Notes: generated by a model from the sequence alone, not told the origin. Shown: positions 1-8,610, numbered from the stretch's first letter. The stretch: DNA of 15,000 bases from Stramonita haemastoma (GCA_030674155.1 CM060322.1:65940142-65955141), one strand, 5' to 3'. Numbers and translations: made by a program.

Positions 1-104
1 TTTTCAAAAAGGGAAGGGTGAAAAAAAATTTATTTTTTTTTTCCCCTTTTAAAAAAAATTTTGGGGGAAAAAGGGAAAAAAAAAAAAAAAAATTTTAAAA
101 AACT
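1..104. repeat. Homopolymer-rich low-complexity sequence at window edge
   Basis: The stretch is runs of A, T, G and C (long A runs, a T run followed by cccc, ggggg then aaaaa) with almost no ordinary sequence. It resembles low-quality consensus near a contig end or gap more than a biological element. No coding or repeat-family signal is visible. An A/T-rich intergenic tract is the alternative. Confidence 0.5.
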
Positions 105-805
105 TCTTGATCAGTTGGGAAAAGTTAGGTACATTTCGAGTAATTTGAGAGCGTAAATTTCAAACCTAAGGAAAATAAAAATTGGAAAACTGGAAAACAC
201 ATATCTAACTTCCATATTTTGTTTATGATTCATTCCTCTTGTCTTCCCTCTTCTCATAACAGCAGATCGTTTTTTATCAAATTTGGATCCTCCCCCGGAA
301 GCGAGAAGAGCAAGTGCTACCGTGAATCGGGAATCGCCATGACTTTTTCCTTTTATAAGTGATGTCACTGACATGGGAACCTTGCCTTTTGTCTTCCCAA
401 AGACTGACCACTAGAACAACACTTAGCATTTTGTGAAACACATAAGACGTTTGACTTTTTTAAACAAGGTTTGCGCGAAAGATTATTCGCTTTCTAATCC
501 CAGGGATATTTGTGAATATCAAGACCATGAATTCACAAAGTGGACTTTTTTCGCTGGTTAACTTCAGGCAGAACTTAGTAAATAGAAAACAAAACATTAA
601 TTTTAATATGTGTAGTAAGTAGTAAGAGTGGATGTTTATGTCTTCCGTTGTAAATTTCAGATGAGCATACCAGTGTCCTAACCTCATCCTGCAATACATG
701 ACTGTAAGATGAAAACATAACAACAGTGCTGTCAGTTTGAGGAAAAAAAGGGGGAAACTTTTCAGCGCAAAAAGTAAGATTCTATCAATGTCCTGATACA
801 GAGAT
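105..805. other. Unannotated AT-rich stretch, no gene recognised
   Basis: Two minus-strand open frames of 87 codons each lie here (111-374 and 460-723), but neither shows a recognisable domain, signal peptide or compositional sign of coding. No tRNA, SINE or tandem repeat was seen. Ordinary intergenic or intronic DNA is the most likely reading. Confidence 0.5.
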
Positions 806-808
806 TAG

Positions 809-866
809 TATATATAATTATATATATATATTTATATATATTATATATATATATTATTTATATATA
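809..866. repeat. (TA)n-rich microsatellite
   Basis: The stretch consists almost only of alternating T and A with a few extra T or A interruptions (tatata, ttatatatata, ttattta). It is an imperfect TA dinucleotide repeat and could extrude a cruciform. No function is inferred. Confidence 0.85.
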
Positions 867-1014
867 TTGGAGCTGCAGTGTAGCACACTTGTCCTATTTT
901 TACACGTTTGCAAAAGTGGTGCTCCTTTAAGAGAAACAGAAAACTAAACCCAAAGCGACTTATGCAAGAAAAGTGTTTTATCAGTCTTGTGCTCCCACAA
1001 AAAGAGAGGCAGAG

Positions 1015-1262
1015 AATCATGATCATGAGCTTTTCTCTGACGTTTTTTCTTTTGCGTTTTGGCAGATGGCGCATGAGGTAATTCAGGAGGAAAAAGGAAG
1101 TGGAGTGCCGGAAGCGGGGAGGAAAGAAGATGGCTGCCGTGTGTAGCTTAAAATGGCGTGAAGCCCTGACCCCACACGTCCTGACTGGAACACGCAACAT
1201 GAAAACCTGAATTTCTTTATCCCTCGGGACCTGGTTTATCTGGAGGAGTTGTGCACACATGC
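1015..1262 (+). repeat. Promoter-like dispersed repeat, copy 1
   Basis: This segment matches 2528-2779 by eye along most of its length, most strongly from the ccggaagc motif to gtgcacacatg. It contains ggaagtg and ccggaagc (ETS-type sites) and aagatggc at 1128-1135 (YY1-type), followed by a second aaaatggcg. An ATG at 1130 opens a 26-codon frame (MAAVCSLKWREALTP...) that stops at 1210. In copy 2 the same ATG meets a stop after six codons because of a one-base difference, so conserved coding is unlikely. It may be the 5' region of a LINE (some LINEs, such as mammalian L1, start with a YY1 site) or a duplicated TATA-less gene promoter. Confidence 0.6.
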
Positions 1263-1354
1263 TGCAGATGGGAAAACGGAACCCCTGTGCTGGCTGGGGA
1301 GAAAAATGCACTTCGATTTGCTGGCGACTCTGCTGGTGATTGTGGGATTCTATC

Positions 1355-1692
1355 TGTCTGTTTGATTGTCTGTCTGTTTGTTTGTCTGTCTGTTTGTCTC
1401 TCTGTTTCTCTGTTTGTCTGTCTGTCTGTTTCTCTCTCTCTGTGTCTCTTTCTGTCTCTCTCTGCATCTTTCTCTGACTCTCTCTCTCTTTTCTTCTCTG
1501 TGTCTCTTTCTGTCTGCCTGTATCTCTGTCTGTCTGTATCTTTGTCTGTCTCTCTCTATCTGTCTCTCTGTCTGCCCGTCTCTTTGTCTGTCTATCTCTC
1601 TGTCTGTATGTCTGTCTCTCTACCTGTCTCTGTATGTCTGTCTGCCAGTCTGTCTGTCTGTCTGTCTCTCTGTCTATTTCTGTCTGTCTATA
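1355..1692. repeat. Imperfect (TCTG)n/(TCTC)n microsatellite
   Basis: About 340 bases are built from tctg, tctc, tttg and tctt tetramers, strongly pyrimidine-biased on the plus strand. Two overlapping plus-strand open frames here, rich in Ser, Leu, Cys and Val, are by-products of the repeat and not genes. Confidence 0.93.
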
Positions 1693-2527
1693 AATTCCTT
1701 TTTTTTGTTGGTATCTACCAAGCCGTTTCTTGTTTTGTCTTGTCTTATCTTATCATCATCACAACAGATCTCTGTAGGTAAAACTAGGACTACTCTCTCT
1801 GACTAGAGCATCACAGAAACCTGCAGGCACATTTTCCTTAATATTCAGAATTTTTCAAAGTGCAAAATGAAAAGTGTAAATGGAATTATTGTTCTCTCAT
1901 CCAAAAGACAAGTTTATATATCAACATTACATAATATAGTTTTACAATGAATTGAAGAAAAAATTCGAGTTTTTAAGGCAACTTTAATCATAGACCTCGT
2001 GCTGTCAAAATACGTCGTGCACAAAAAGGCTAGTGAATCACAAACACCCATTGCCATTTTTTTCATGAAATAAAGAAAGACTGTTTAAGCACAAAACAGA
2101 CACAGTCAGATCTGTGTGGCGACAAACAGAGGAAGGATGGAGCACCTCTGTGGTCAAAGGAGAATGATGAAAACTCGCTAAGGCCTCAATCTCTCCTGTG
2201 TATTGTATACACATACAGAGGATGAAGCATGGATAAGAATTACTGTATTTTGCAGAAAAATCAAAGTACATAACACAGACTCAATGATATATGAGATGTC
2301 TTTATTCTTCATTTCGTTTTTATTTGGGTACTGGTTGTAGTAGTGGTGGTAGGATGCATTTCTGAGAGTATTTTTGCTAAAAAAAAAAAGTTTTGTTGCA
2401 GACATATCGTGGCATATGTGAAATAAGTCACTCTCAATAACATCCCCATAAGAAGAACAATGAAAAAATCAGAACTCAATTAAAGAAAAGGGTCTTCAGA
2501 CTGAGCTAATCACACGCAAGAGTGCCA
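1693..2527. other. Unannotated AT-rich stretch, no gene recognised
   Basis: No tandem repeat, SINE head or tRNA-like motif was found. Open frames are 75-77 codons at most and look random. A short A-run lies near 2379-2390. A phrase near 1992-2015 (atagacctcg...) loosely resembles 11145-11165, but the match is too short to call a further copy of the tandem unit. Confidence 0.5.
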
Positions 2528-2779
2528 ACAATCACGACTGGCCTGTTCTTCTCCGATTTCCTTTTTTTCCATTCCATGCAGCAGATCTGCGCATGCGGCA
2601 ATCAAGAAGAAGAAGGAAGTGAGTGCCGGAAGCAAGAGGAAAGAAGATGGCTGCCGTGTGTAGCTAACATGGCGTGAAGCCCTGACCCCCACACGTCCTG
2701 ACTGAACACAGCAACATGAAACCGGACTCTTCTTTATCCCCAGGACCTGGTTTATCTGGAGGAGGTGTGCACACATGTG
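2528..2779 (+). repeat. Promoter-like dispersed repeat, copy 2
   Basis: This is the second copy of the 1015-1262 segment. It carries a good NRF1-type site (gcgcatgcgg, near 2590), ggaagtg and ccggaagc (ETS-type), and aagatggc near 2646-2653 (YY1-type), then acatggcg. The frame from the ATG at 2648 stops after six codons (2648-2668). The segment ends exactly where the tRNA-like head of the SINE at 2781 begins. The combination NRF1, ETS and YY1 is typical of TATA-less promoters in animals; promoter activity is inference only. Confidence 0.6.
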
Positions 2780-2780
2780 A

Positions 2781-3152
2781 AGATAGCCTAGTGGTCAGAA
2801 CATTGCGCTCGCAATCTGACGACCCGGGTTCGATTCCCGGTCGAGGGGATTTTTGCCCTGGAGTTAACATCAGTGCAGACTCCACTCTCCCCAAAAGTCC
2901 TTCGGATGAGACTATTAACATAGGCCCCGTGTGCGAACGCACGCAGAACATCTTGCGCACACGTTAATTCCTGTTCCACTTTTCGTAAAAGTAGGCAGTC
3001 GTCGTGTGCCGGTGGGAACAGATGACAAATTTACAAAACTGCATATACAGGGGTACTGGATGTAAAAAGCACATGAATGCTTATTCCATTATCCTCGATA
3101 TAAAAGAATAAATAGATGAATAAATAAATAAATAGATAAATAAATAAATGAA

Positions 3153-3183
<31 letters not shown>

Positions 3184-3186
3184 AGA
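2781..3186 (+). mobile_element. tRNA-derived SINE, family 1, complete copy
   Basis: The head has a perfect Pol III A box (TAGCCTAGTGG, 2784-2794) and a perfect B box (GGTTCGATTCC, 2827-2837). By eye it resembles tRNA-Glu or tRNA-Asp around gcgctc and the T arm. A body follows with family landmarks: ggagttaacatcag, ccttcggatgagac, ccgtgtgcgaacgc, gtgccggtgggaacag and ggatgtaaaaag. The 3' part ends at cctcgatataaaag, then an AATA-type tail runs from 3108 to 3186. Seven other copies or fragments occur in the window (5739, 6744, 9219, 9942, 12833, 13448 and 14078). SINEs encode no protein and depend on a partner LINE. Confidence 0.88.
3108..3186 (+). repeat. (AATA)n SINE tail
   Basis: About 19 AATA/AATG/GATA tetramers directly follow the SINE body end. 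This is the 3' microsatellite tail of the element at 2781. The minus-strand frames rich in YLFI across it are repeat artefacts. Confidence 0.88.
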
Positions 3187-3385
3187 TAAAGAGTAAACTG
3201 AGCCCAAAGACAGATTCAGAAACAAAGCTGAATGGTTTTCTTTCTGGAGGAATCTGTGGGGCTCTGTGTGTTGGTTTGCCTGTCTGTGCAATGTCCGTCA
3301 GAATAGTTAGCATTATGGCTGTGTATGGATCTTTTCATCATCTACCAGCCTTTCTCTTTCTTTGTGAGTCAGAGAAGGATGGCTT

Positions 3386-3420
3386 GGGAGAGAGAGAGAG
3401 AGAGGGAGAGAGGAGGAGAG

Positions 3421-3499
<79 letters not shown>

Positions 3500-3560
3500 G
3501 AGAGAGAGAGAGCCAGCCAGCCAGCCAACCAGACGGACAGACAGACAGATAGGGCAGACA
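3386..3560. repeat. (GA)n, (CCAG)n and (ACAG)n microsatellites
   Basis: A long GA tract with a few GG interruptions (about 3386-3512) is followed by four CCAG-type units and then ACAG/ACGG units to about 3560. It is a compound microsatellite. Arg/Glu-rich and Ser/Leu-rich open frames on both strands come from the repeat. Confidence 0.93.
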
Positions 3561-3725
3561 AACAGAGAGGCAGATACAGATTTTTTTTATCTTTATCGCC
3601 AACAAATTTTATTTAAACACAGGATAATAAAAGATTTGAACTGAATTGAATTGAGAGACATAGACAGATATGTGTGTGCACGCATGCACACACACGCGTG
3701 CATGTGTGAGTATGTTTCTTCGTGG

Positions 3726-3808
3726 GTAGGCGCTGCACTTGTGGCGACGCGCTCTCCCGGGGAGAGCAGCCCGAATTTCACGCAGAGAAATCTGCTGTGA
3801 CATAAAGT
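3726..3808 (+). mobile_element. Gastropod-type repeat 3' end with GC hairpin
   Basis: The core reads gtggcgacgcgctctcccgg, then ggagagcagcccgaatttca, and ends cagagaaatctgctgtgaca. GCTCTCC and GGAGAGC form a 7-bp stem with a short loop. From memory this segment is a very common dispersed repeat end in gastropod genomes and UTRs, usually followed by an A-rich tail; here an AATA/AAAT-rich tail runs to about 3835. No promoter head is visible, so this is probably a 5'-truncated SINE or LINE 3' end. Confidence 0.65.
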
Positions 3809-3943
3809 GGTATAAAATAGAATAAAAGAAAATACGTAGATCCATTGAAGGTTTAAACCTGTCTATTTTCCACTGAAAAATACTAGTTTGACCTGTTCTT
3901 GCTGAATCACTGGCTATTCACTGTACAAGTCTTCAATCTTCTG

Positions 3944-4262
3944 TAGACTAACAAAGTAAGACAGGATATTTCATCGGTAGACGACAGTCACTAACACCAT
4001 TTCCTTCTCTATAATGCCTTTGCAGATTGGTTTTCTAACCAACCCCCACGTCTCACTAAGACAGCGACTTTGGCTGTTTCTGTTGTTGGTAATATATATC
4101 TAACGCTATCACATCGCTAAGGCCATGACTAATTCTGATTGGTTCCTAAACACTAATAATTATGTCATTAAGACATTGACTGATTCTGATTGGTTCTTTA
4201 TGGCTAACACGTCACTAAGGCAAGGACTGATTCTGATTGGTTCTCTACCGCTAACACGTCAC
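3944..4262 (+). repeat. ATTGG/CGTCA tandem array, copy A
   Basis: The sequence gattgg occurs at 4025, 4137, 4188 and 4235, spaced 112, 51 and 47 bases apart. Two units also share ctgattctgattggttc, and most carry an acgtca or gtcact phrase. The leading part (agactaacaaa..., taatgcctttgcagattgg) matches 11111-11210. The array is interrupted by the SINE at 4266 and resumes with catcactaag near 4577. ATTGG is an inverted CCAAT box and CGTCA a CRE half-site; regulatory use is only a possibility. Confidence 0.7.
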
Positions 4263-4265
4263 AAG

Positions 4266-4573
4266 GGGTAAAGGTAAAGGTAAAAGTAAGGGTATTCCAT
4301 AACCTATCTCGTCATAGGGGAGCGAGGCATCAGAGACCTCAATTTCTCCAGGGGCAAGCATATTGAGGGCAGCACCCATCTCCTCTCCCTCGCTGCTTTA
4401 CCTTCTCTGACCCTAAAGAGGGCAGGTACCCATTTACAGCTGGATGAACTGGGGTACTGTACTGAAGCCAAGCCACGGAAAGGGTCACCCATCCAACTGG
4501 TAACCACGCTCGATGCTGCTTAACCCTAGCTTGGGGAAAGCCAGTGCTCTGACCACTGAGCTATCCCGCCCCC
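4266..4573 (-). mobile_element. Composite tRNA/5S-rRNA-headed SINE
   Basis: On the minus strand the element begins GGGCGGGATAGCTCAGTGGT, with a perfect A box (TAGCTCAGTGG, complement of 4553-4563) and a tRNA-like D arm. No tRNA B box follows. Instead 4483-4522 (complement) reads like the 5S rRNA internal control region: TAAGCAGCATCGAGC, then GTGGTTA, then TTGGATGGGTGACC. A body follows with gctgtaaatgggtacct, reminiscent of conserved SINE central domains. The 3' end is a TTTACC-type tail (complement of 4266-4295). Flanks aacacgtcacaag (4253-4265) and aacatcactaag (4574-4585) could be a target-site duplication, but both lie in a satellite. The tRNA and 5S matches are from memory. Confidence 0.72.
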
Positions 4574-4730
4574 AACATCACTAAGAGGATGCCTAAATCT
4601 GATAAAATCTGTAATCAACACTACTTTCCATAGAAGAAGAGACTGATTTAAGCTGTTGTAAGATTGACACTTATTTCCCACAGAGAATATGACAGGTGCC
4701 TACCCGTTTTTTTCTTACCAATGATTTCCA

Positions 4731-5026
4731 ACTGAGTAAGGGAAATGATTGTGATTGCTGTTATTGTCTGATCAAATGAGTAAGGGAAATGATTGTGATT
4801 GCTGTTATTGTCTGATCAACTGAGTAAGGAAATGATTGTCATTGATGTGATTGTCTGATCAACTAGTAAGGGAATGATTGCTATTGATGTTATTATCTGA
4901 TTAACTAGTAAGGCAAAGGTTGTTATTGATGTTATTATCTGATCAACTAGTAAGGCAATGATTGTCATTGATGTTATTATCTGATCAACTAGTAAGGGAG
5001 TGATTGTCATTGATGTGGGTGTCTAG
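4731..5026 (+). repeat. 42-44 bp tandem satellite, seven units
   Basis: Unit starts (agtaagg phrase) fall at about 4734, 4778, 4822, 4865, 4907, 4949 and 4991, so the period is 44 at first and then 42. The first two units are nearly identical; later ones drift (tgattgtcattgatgttatt). Most units contain tgatca or tgattaact. Because 42 is a multiple of three, the minus strand stays open as a repeated 14-residue peptide, which is not evidence for a gene. Confidence 0.9.
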
Positions 5027-5039
5027 TCACCTCTGACTT

Positions 5040-5738
5040 CTGACCCAGATGAAGGATAAGCCATGTTTCTCTGTCTAGCGTTGACATCCAGAACATGACT
5101 GATACTGATTGACTTTTTGTCTTTCGCTCATTCCCAACCAAGAGAAGGACAGTGACTGGCCTGTTATCCATGTCACCAAAACTCACTCAGGGACTGGCCT
5201 TGATTTGTTTCCAAACTGTACCCTGATGCAGATAACACTTTTCTCTTACTCGTTCACCAGCTTACAATGCTCAGTTCTCATTAAAAGTATTTTTAAGGAT
5301 TAAACTTGTGACCAATCGTGATAATCTGACTAAAATGGTGGCTCTTCAAATCTCTCCAACTTTGATTTTATTTTGAAGTATATTGATGCTAAACAACCAC
5401 TTAAGCTATGCCAAGGTTTTTCACCATGTGAAATCAAAAGTAATCAGGTTAACATATTGCTTTGTTCTAATAAATCACATTGTTATCATTTTTCCCCAAT
5501 AATTTTCTCCGAGACACCACGAAACACAGTTGTTAATGATTAATCATTGGATTAGTCTGTGGTAAACACAAATCTGTGTCAAGGACGCCAGTCTTTCCAC
5601 TTGATGAAGTACAATCAGGTCCCTAACGATTCTAGAGCTCCTAGTTAAAGGCTTCAGATCGATGGAGAACCTTCAGAGAAGCTGTACAGACAAACAACAC
5701 TGTGGAATGGATGTATTGCGTCGTACAATACTATTCTT
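5040..5738. other. Unannotated AT-rich stretch
   Basis: No gene or repeat family was recognised. Two gact-gat phrases near 5095-5115 may be remnants of the ATTGG array. A 14-bp perfect palindrome (aatgattaatcatt, 5535-5548) is present. The stretch has no visible counterpart in the second copy of the tandem unit (11660-11750), so it may be an insertion there or a loss from the other copy. Confidence 0.45.
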
Positions 5739-5834
5739 TTTATTTATTTATTATTTTATTTTTGTTCGAGGATAGGATAAGTACTCATGGCTTTTATTAT
5801 CCTGTGTATGCAGTGTATTGTCTCTGTTCCCAGC
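5739..5834 (-). mobile_element. SINE family 1, 3' end fragment
   Basis: Read on the minus strand it gives the family 3' module: gggaacag, a gap-containing tacactgcatacaca, a degenerate ggatgtaaaa region, gagtacttatcctatcctcg, then an AATA/AAAT-type tail (complement of 5739-5760). The tRNA head and most of the body are absent. It overlaps the start of a 154-codon plus-strand open frame, which argues against that frame being a gene. Confidence 0.72.
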
Positions 5835-5835
5835 C

Positions 5836-6320
5836 AATGGTACTTTTATTAAATTGGAACAGTTTTCATCTAAATTATGCGTGTTGTTCGCGAACGGAAG
5901 TACTCTGGTTTAAGTTCATCGATAGGACTTTGGGGATATGGAGTTTGTCACTGTCTGTTACTGCAAGGAAATCCCTACAGAAACGGGAAACAGGTTTCAA
6001 ACGTGCACGACTGTTCTTGATCCACACGGCATCGTTACCAAGTCCTCATCGAAGGTTTGCGAGAATGAGTTTTCATGATGTAACTCGTCACCACGAACGG
6101 AACAAACCGCGTCAAATGGGGCGATTTACCAATAAATGTACGCGTTACAAAAAGCAGTTCACGTAAGACGGAGAACCGCAAGAGATCAAAAACGGACAAA
6201 AGCTAGTTACATGATATACAGACATCACCAAGCAAATATTAACAGAAAACAGCCTTCCCCCACTCGCAAAAAGGTCTCCCATTTACCCGAAAATCAAAGA
6301 GAATAACAAAACCGAGAAAA
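5836..6320. other. Unannotated stretch; start of block shared with 11680
   Basis: The open frame 5702-6166 runs across this stretch but shows no recognisable domain and begins in a SINE fragment. The final part (about 6215-6300, accaagcaaatattaac... ccttcccccactcgcaaaaa) resembles 11680-11745 and belongs to the collinear duplication. Confidence 0.4.
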
Positions 6321-6740
<420 letters not shown>

Positions 6741-6743
6741 GAG

Positions 6744-6800
6744 TTGGATGTAAAAAATAGCACGTGGGCGCTTATCTTTTATCCTTGAAATAAAGAATTT
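6744..6800 (+). mobile_element. SINE family 1, 3' end fragment
   Basis: The sequence ggatgtaaaaaatagcacgt, gggcgcttatc, atccttgaaataaagaattt matches the last part of the SINE at 2781 (ggatgtaaaaagcacatgaa, tgcttatt, cctcgatataaaag). It runs directly into the TTGCC satellite that follows, just as the fragment at 9942 does on the opposite strand. Confidence 0.72.
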
Positions 6801-6804
6801 GGTT

Positions 6805-7560
6805 TATGCCTTGCTTTGCCTTGCCTTGCCTTGCCTTGATTTGCCTCTTCTTGCCTAAACCCTCCCTTGCCTTGCCTTGCCTGTTCTTGTCTTGCCTTGC
6901 CTGTTCTTTCCTTGTCCTTTCTTGCCTTGTCTTACCCTTTCTTGCCTTGCCTTGCCTTACCCTTTCTTGCCTTGCCTTACCCTTTCTTGCCTTAACCTTT
7001 CTTGCTTTGCCTTATTCTTTCTTGCCTTGCCTTACCCTTTCTTGCCTTACCCTTTCTTGCCTTGCCTCTTCTTGCCTTGCCTTACACGTTCTTGCCTTGC
7101 CTTACACGTTCTTGCCTTGCCTTACACGTTCTTGCCTTGCCTTACACGTTCTTGCCTTGCCTTACACGTTCTTGCCTTGCCTTACACGTTCTTGCCTTGC
7201 CTTACACGTTTCTTGCCTTGCCTTGCCTGTTCTTGCCTTGCCTTCCCTGCTCTTCCTTGCTCTGCTCTTCCTTGTCTTGCCTGTTCCTACCTTGCCTTGC
7301 CTCTTCTTGCCTTGCCTCACCTGTTCTAGCCTTGCCCTTTCTTGCCTTGCCTTGCATTGTCTTGCCTTGCCTTGCCTTACCCTTTCTTGCCTTGCCTTTT
7401 CTTGTTTTGCCTTTTTTTTCTTGCCTTGCCTTGCCCTTTCTTGCCTTGCCTTACCCTTTCTTGTTTTGCCTTTTTTCTTGCCTTGCCTTGCCCTTTCTTG
7501 CCTTGCCTTACCCTTTCTTGCCTTGCCTTACCCTTTATTACCCTGCCTGGCCCTCTTTTT
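6805..7560 (+). repeat. (TTGCC)n minisatellite with variant units
   Basis: About 750 bases are built from ttgcc pentamers mixed with ttaccctttc, ttgcctgttc and ttttttct variants. Within it, 7071-7210 is seven perfect copies of a 20-bp unit (cttgccttgccttacacgtt), a higher-order repeat. Long plus-strand frames rich in Leu, Ala, Pro, Cys and Phe (up to 284 codons) arise because the 5- and 20-base units keep all three frames open; they are not membrane proteins. Confidence 0.95.
7071..7210 (+). repeat. Perfect 20-bp higher-order repeat, seven units
   Basis: Seven identical 20-bp units start at 7071, 7091, 7111, 7131, 7151, 7171 and 7191. They are more homogeneous than the surrounding satellite, which implies recent local amplification. 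Confidence 0.97.
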
Positions 7561-7885
7561 CTGTTCTTTATCCTACTTAAAAAGGGGATACCTCGCCCAC
7601 ACGAACGCTAGATTCTTCATAGGAAGAAGACTGCCTGCCTCTGTGTGCCTAGCTGTGTAAGCGTCCTGGAGGCTGGAACGATCCTTAACTCTACATCTTA
7701 GCACTGAGCTTTGAGGTCTGTCATAATAGATTAATGCTGATTCTTCTGGACTTGTAATTGTAACGGTTTGTTTTCTGGTTTGTTTGTTTATTGTTTTGAT
7801 TTTTTAATGGGGAGGGTTGAAGAGGGTGGAATTTTTGTGTACTTAGTGACATTAATTTTTTTGCAAGATTTATTAATAGTTTAAG
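7561..7885 (+). repeat. Collinear duplicated block, copy A (unique-like sequence)
   Basis: cacgaacgctagattcttca and ggaagaagactgcctg match gacgaacgctaaatccttaa and gggaaaataactgcatc at 12529-12567. gatccttaactctacatctt and gtctgtcataatagattaat match 12599-12665. No gene or tandem repeat was seen. The rest, to 7885, is T/G-rich and unrecognised. Confidence 0.6.
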
Positions 7886-7897
7886 GATAAGTGCTTG

Positions 7898-7978
7898 AGT
7901 GCGTTCGTGCGTGCGTGCATGCGTGCGTGTGTGTATGTATGTGTGTATGCGTGCGTATGTAAGTGTGTGTGAGTGTGT
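7898..7978. repeat. (GTGC)n/(GT)n microsatellite
   Basis: Alternating purine-pyrimidine sequence with gtgc, gtat and gt units. It ends where the LINE 3' tail (complement of the tgttgttgttg at 7979) begins, and GT sequence resumes at about 8488 beyond the LINE fragment. Confidence 0.88.
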
Positions 7979-8489
7979 GTTGTTGTTGTTGTGTTCAATT
8001 TAACGCCTGTTCACTCTAAGTGATATTAGACGAGAAAAGTGGAAAGTGTAATGGAACTTATTGAAGTGAGTGAAAGGGCTGAAAAGAGAAAACGTCATAA
8101 GATAGTATTTTATGGTGGTAATTTTGTACGCTTAAAAAAAGTGATAACAATACTCTTAAAAACAGGAGCAAAAATTAAACTCAGGAAAGTATTAACATTT
8201 AACAATAATATTGTAACTACAATGAATATTCCAGTGGGCTGTGTGATAAACATCCAACAATGGTAAAGGCTAACTTTGAATTATCAAAAACATTTTCCAG
8301 AGACTGCTCAGAAAATGCAGGCAAAAATGGTTTTACAATTGGGCACTCAAATATGATATGAGTGTTTGAAATGTGATCTCTACATAGACATCTGACATTT
8401 TTTGCAAAATTTAGTAAGGAATGCATTTAATTTCATTCTAAAATATAATGAACTTACCCTTCTTACAGTTAGAAAATTAAAATTTAATG
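7977..8489 (-). pseudogene. LINE (non-LTR retrotransposon) 3' end with ORF2 C-terminus
   Basis: On the minus strand, 8489-8404 encodes an upstream piece (LTVRRVSSLYFRMKLNAFL...), typical of the end of an RT/RNase-H ORF2. 8426-8217 encodes the continuation with a C-x-C-x7-H-x4-C motif (8343-8390), a following FECP, and a C-terminus ending HSPLEYSL before a TAG at 8217-8219. The two parts are in different frames; the break falls at a six-base T run (plus strand 8398-8403), consistent with a one-base insertion. The 3' UTR follows and ends with a gcgttaaa phrase and an AAC-type tail (complement of about 7979-7992). The 5' rest of the element is absent, as usual for 5'-truncated LINEs. The clade (CR1, Jockey or I type) cannot be settled here. 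Confidence 0.72.
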
Positions 8490-8610
8490 AGTGTGTGTGT
8501 TTGTGTGTGTGCATGCTTGCGTGCATACGTGCATTCGTACATATGTGTGTGTGTGAGAGAGAGAGAGATAGAGAGAGAGAGAGACAGAGACAGAAAGAGA
8601 GAAAGAGATG
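8488..8610. repeat. (GT)n to (GA)n compound microsatellite
   Basis: GT/GTGC units (8488-8555) pass into GA and ACAGAG units (8556-8610). The order GT then GA then gacagagacagaaagag recurs at 12953-13185, in line with the collinear duplication. Confidence 0.9.

Noticed and set aside
111..374. 87-codon minus-strand open frame with a globular-looking middle part
   Set aside because: No domain, splice-site pattern or second evidence was seen; length is within chance for AT-rich DNA.
841..1467. 208-codon minus-strand open frame
   Set aside because: Its N-terminal part is the TCTG/TCTC microsatellite; the rest crosses the promoter-like repeat, whose second copy does not keep the frame, and ends in the TA tract.
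1992..2015. A further copy of the tandem-unit lead sequence
   Set aside because: Only about 20 bases resemble 11145-11165, with no supporting matches on either side.
2781..2850. Functional tRNA gene
   Set aside because: The A and B boxes are perfect, but the arms do not close into a proper acceptor stem and the sequence continues into a SINE body present elsewhere in the window.
4483..4522. 5S rRNA gene
   Set aside because: Only the internal control region resembles 5S rRNA; the 5' and 3' thirds of a 120-base 5S gene are absent and a SINE body follows.
4816..5010. 64-codon minus-strand frame with a repeated 14-residue peptide
   Set aside because: The 42-bp satellite period is a multiple of three, so any frame without a stop in one unit stays open.
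4731..5026. CRISPR-like array
   Set aside because: The units are continuous tandem repeats with no unique spacers, and the context is eukaryotic.
5535..5548. 14-bp perfect palindrome as a regulatory site
   Set aside because: AT-rich palindromes of this length are expected by chance in a 15-kb AT-rich window, and nothing nearby would be regulated.
5702..6166. 154-codon plus-strand open frame of ordinary composition
   Set aside because: It starts inside a SINE fragment and low-complexity T-rich DNA, shows no recognisable domain, and the corresponding part of the second copy of the block is missing.
6806..7660. 284-codon plus-strand open frame rich in Leu, Ala, Pro, Cys and Phe, looking like a membrane protein
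   Set aside because: It is made of the TTGCC satellite; all three plus-strand frames stay open for the same reason and no non-repeat domain is present.
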